Program-made: the position numbers and the translations under genes
Source: Fibrobacterota bacterium
Lineage (GTDB): Bacteria; Fibrobacterota; Chitinivibrionia; Chitinivibrionales; JANQEN01
Reading direction: 5' to 3'
Assembly (NCBI GenBank): GCA_030619215.1
Contig: JAUXBV010000230.1
Coordinates: 1-6,051 of the forward strand
DNA: 6,051 bases
Notes under the pieces: generated by a model
Database searches by the model: none
What the model was told of the DNA's origin: nothing
What the model saw: the letters and a program-made list of their open reading frames with translations, nothing else
In this document: positions 3,850-6,051 of the stretch, piece by piece
Layout: the number at the start of each line of letters is the position of its first letter
Numbering within the stretch: the stretch's first letter is position 1

Positions 3850-6051
3850 TTGAAAAAGATTAATAAATTCCGGAAGAAGACATTAATTATTATCGTAATA
3901 GTCTTCGGTTCAATTCTTGCCGCGCTCTACCCCTCATATTTACTTGCCCAATTTTTCTTCAACCGTCATTTTGATTCATGGGGAAACAGGCTTGTAGAGC
4001 TGGAGCAAAAAGGCCTCCTGTCAAAGGAGTTCGGGGCTGCGTGGCAGGATATTCTTGCAACAGAGGCCCTGGAGAAAGAGGTCAGCGGTGTTGTAGAATC
4101 TGAAGCGCTTGATTCGGACGGTTACGTGATTATTGATGGTATTGCGGTAAAAGACTATCCGTCGTTAAGTATTGTAGCCTTGCTTAATGAGGTTAATAAG
4201 TATTCCAATACCATTGAAATCCTGGATCGTAGAAATCGCAAAATAGCAACCATTAAAACAGATCATATACGCGCAAAGATAGACGATTTCCCGCCGACCC
4301 TGCTGAAAGCATTAATTGCAGCCGAGGACGGTAGGTTTTATGAAAACAGACTCGGATTTGAATTCAGGAGTTTTGTTCGTGCGGGCCTCCGTGCTTTAAT
4401 AAAAACTATTACTACTTTTTCTAAATTTTCTCCAAGAGGTACCTCGACAGTAACCCAGCAGGTGGCAAAGTTTCTTGTTTCACAGCTTGATGAATCCGGC
4501 TATCGATTGGTGAGCCGTTCTGTTGACAGAAAGGTCAGGGAACTGCGTATCTCTTCTGCATTGCATAAGATGTATTCTCCTGATGAGATACTTGAGGTCT
4601 ATTTGAATCATTGCATTACCAGCGATTACGGTCTCATCGGGGTGAAGGATATTGCTCTTGGCCTCTTTAATAAAGAGCTGAATGAGCTTTCCGACGCAGA
4701 GTGTATGTATATCGCGCGTATGGTAAAATGGGGCCGTAACCTTCATTCAAAGATAGCGAATCAGTGTCACATTGACATGCCAAGAATCGGGGCGGCTTTA
4801 GAGTGGCCTGATCAAAAGCAGAAAAAGATATTACAGGCTATTGATGAACTTTCCTTTGCAAAGCCGAAACAGATAATGACTGAATATGGGCATCTTGTTG
4901 ACCTTGCCAATGAGTTCTGGTTGAACTATCTGAGAAAAAACAGCGAGGATGAATCAGGAAATGATGATGCAATGGATATTATTAACCCCAATTCACTTAT
5001 ACGAAAAAAGGGAAATCTTACCATAAGACTAAATTTAGACTTACCCCTGCAGAGGTACCTTCAAAAGCTGGTTGACTCTCGCGGGTATGGCCCGGACACG
5101 ATAATATATACAGACGTAAGGATAGGAAGTTTCGGTGAAGATGTAAAGCTGGCTGAGAAACCAAAGGACTCTCTGAGATTAATCAGTGTGATTGATACAA
5201 CAACTCAATTTTCTGAAGCAAATTCCGAATACCATACGATACTTGAAAAAGGGGATACACTGGTAACAAATATCAGGTATCGTAAAAAGAAGGGTGGGGT
5301 CTGGCGCAGGAGCTGTTATTATTATACAAGAAGAAAGATGAAGGTTGACGGACAATATTTCACCTACTGCATAATCGATTCCCGCTCCGGAAAGTTGCTT
5401 GCCTATTATTCACGGGATAAGATTGGGTCGAGGCTGGCCTGCCTTTTAAGGAACCCGGTGCCAAACGGCTCGTCTACAGCCAAACCGATATTGAATGCGC
5501 TTAATTTCGACCTTGGCATTTTTCCTCCTTACGCAAAGTGGTCCGACAGCCTGCCGGTTAATGAAAACGTACCGTGGAAAAGAAAAATACTAAGAAGAAA
5601 AGATAAACCATTTGAGGTTGTTTTCGAACAAAGCGCTGTTCGGGGTAAAGGCTACAGGATGCATAATCATGACTATGTTTTTGAAGGTTGTCAATATATC
5701 TTTGATCATCTGGCAACCTCGAACAATATCTTTGGCGTTGAATCAATTTATCGTCTTAATAAGAAGCTGTTTGACCCGGCAGGGGGAATAATTTCTGATG
5801 CATTTCCTTTTGTACAATATTTATATAGAATCGGTGCATTGGAAAAGGTAAAGGATGAATTAAAGCTGAAAAATATAACAGGTGTCAGGCTTTATAAAGA
5901 GCTTGCACGGATAGCCGGCATTGATGCAGATTCAATGATTGCATATGGTAAAAAAGTGGCGGTCTCGGACAGCCTCTATTCTGTTGCGCTGGGTACACTG
6001 GAGATGACCTTGTTTGAGCAGGCACATGTCTTCAATGTTTTATACAATAAC
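3850..6051 (+). CDS. Class A penicillin-binding protein (GT51 transglycosylase plus transpeptidase), 3' end missing
   Basis: An open frame of 734 codons with no stop before the window ends. TTG 3850 is the only start after an in-frame TAG (3841-3843) that keeps the basic N-terminus and TM anchor (residues about 11-33). GT51 motifs: E159-D-G-R-F, G197-T-S-T-V-T-Q-Q204, R227-K-x-x-E231, and E-I-L-E-V-Y-L-N (246-253); E159 and E231 match the catalytic glutamates that polymerise lipid II glycans. The transpeptidase region has S542-T-A-K545 (nucleophile Ser542) and S624-N-N626; the KTG box would lie beyond the edge. Motif 1 normally continues F-x-x-H-x-G but here reads F-Y-E-N-R-L-G, with the His lost and one extra residue. 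About 80 residues (35-115) between anchor and the usual pre-GT segment are unrecognised. It crosslinks peptidoglycan outside the inner membrane. Initiation looks weak: a TTG with a poor Shine-Dalgarno beside an inverted repeat. Confidence 0.9.
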   Translation, partial: MKKINKFRKKTLIIIVIVFGSILAALYPSYLLAQFFFNRHFDSWGNRLVELEQKGLLSKEFGAAWQDILATEALEKEVSGVVESEALDSDGYVIIDGIAVKDYPSLSIVALLNEVNKYSNTIEILDRRNRKIATIKTDHIRAKIDDFPPTLLKALIAAEDGRFYENRLGFEFRSFVRAGLRALIKTITTFSKFSPRGTSTVTQQVAKFLVSQLDESGYRLVSRSVDRKVRELRISSALHKMYSPDEILEVYLNHCITSDYGLIGVKDIALGLFNKELNELSDAECMYIARMVKWGRNLHSKIANQCHIDMPRIGAALEWPDQKQKKILQAIDELSFAKPKQIMTEYGHLVDLANEFWLNYLRKNSEDESGNDDAMDIINPNSLIRKKGNLTIRLNLDLPLQRYLQKLVDSRGYGPDTIIYTDVRIGSFGEDVKLAEKPKDSLRLISVIDTTTQFSEANSEYHTILEKGDTLVTNIRYRKKKGGVWRRSCYYYTRRKMKVDGQYFTYCIIDSRSGKLLAYYSRDKIGSRLACLLRNPVPNGSSTAKPILNALNFDLGIFPPYAKWSDSLPVNENVPWKRKILRRKDKPFEVVFEQSAVRGKGYRMHNHDYVFEGCQYIFDHLATSNNIFGVESIYRLNKKLFDPAGGIISDAFPFVQYLYRIGALEKVKDELKLKNITGVRLYKELARIAGIDADSMIAYGKKVAVSDSLYSVALGTLEMTLFEQAHVFNVLYNN

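Noticed and set aside
4480..4746. 88-codon minus-strand frame inside the PBP gene
   Set aside because: It lies wholly antisense to the GT51 domain, whose motifs prove the plus-strand frame; no ribosome-binding site or recognisable product.

Overview
The window is AT-rich DNA (roughly 40% G+C in genes by eye, much lower between them) from a bacterium. A lipoprotein signal peptide, a DUF3108-type exported protein, a PAP2 lipid phosphatase and a class A penicillin-binding protein suggest a cell with peptidoglycan, probably a diderm (DUF3108 proteins are mostly from Gram-negatives). The phylum cannot be fixed from this sequence. There are no RNA genes, transposase genes or CRISPR repeats.

Layout: the left edge holds the first 18 codons of a lipoprotein gene on the minus strand, with a strong Shine-Dalgarno. 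It is divergent from everything else. A 271-base AT-rich spacer carries candidate promoters in both directions. On the plus strand follow a DUF3108 exported protein (326-1237), a PAP2-family phosphatase (1279-1887), a two-TM K+ channel with a cytoplasmic RCK domain (2001-3191), a stand-alone cyclic-nucleotide-binding domain protein (3206-3727), and a large class A PBP (from a TTG at 3850) that leaves the window before its KTG box. The PBP has no stop in the window but is open for 734 codons and carries the GT51 and transpeptidase signatures.

How the parts may work together: the DUF3108 and PAP2 genes are 41 bases apart and probably co-transcribed. The channel and the cyclic-nucleotide protein are 14 bases apart and look translationally linked; the most interesting idea is a K+ channel whose nucleotide sensor is a separate subunit. 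The PAP2 enzyme (possibly recycling undecaprenyl pyrophosphate) and the PBP (which consumes lipid II) fit a shared envelope theme. Two leader regions stand out: a 15-codon open frame with its own ribosome-binding site ending two bases before the channel ATG, and an 11-bp perfect inverted repeat enclosing a 7-bp hairpin and ending one base before the PBP TTG.
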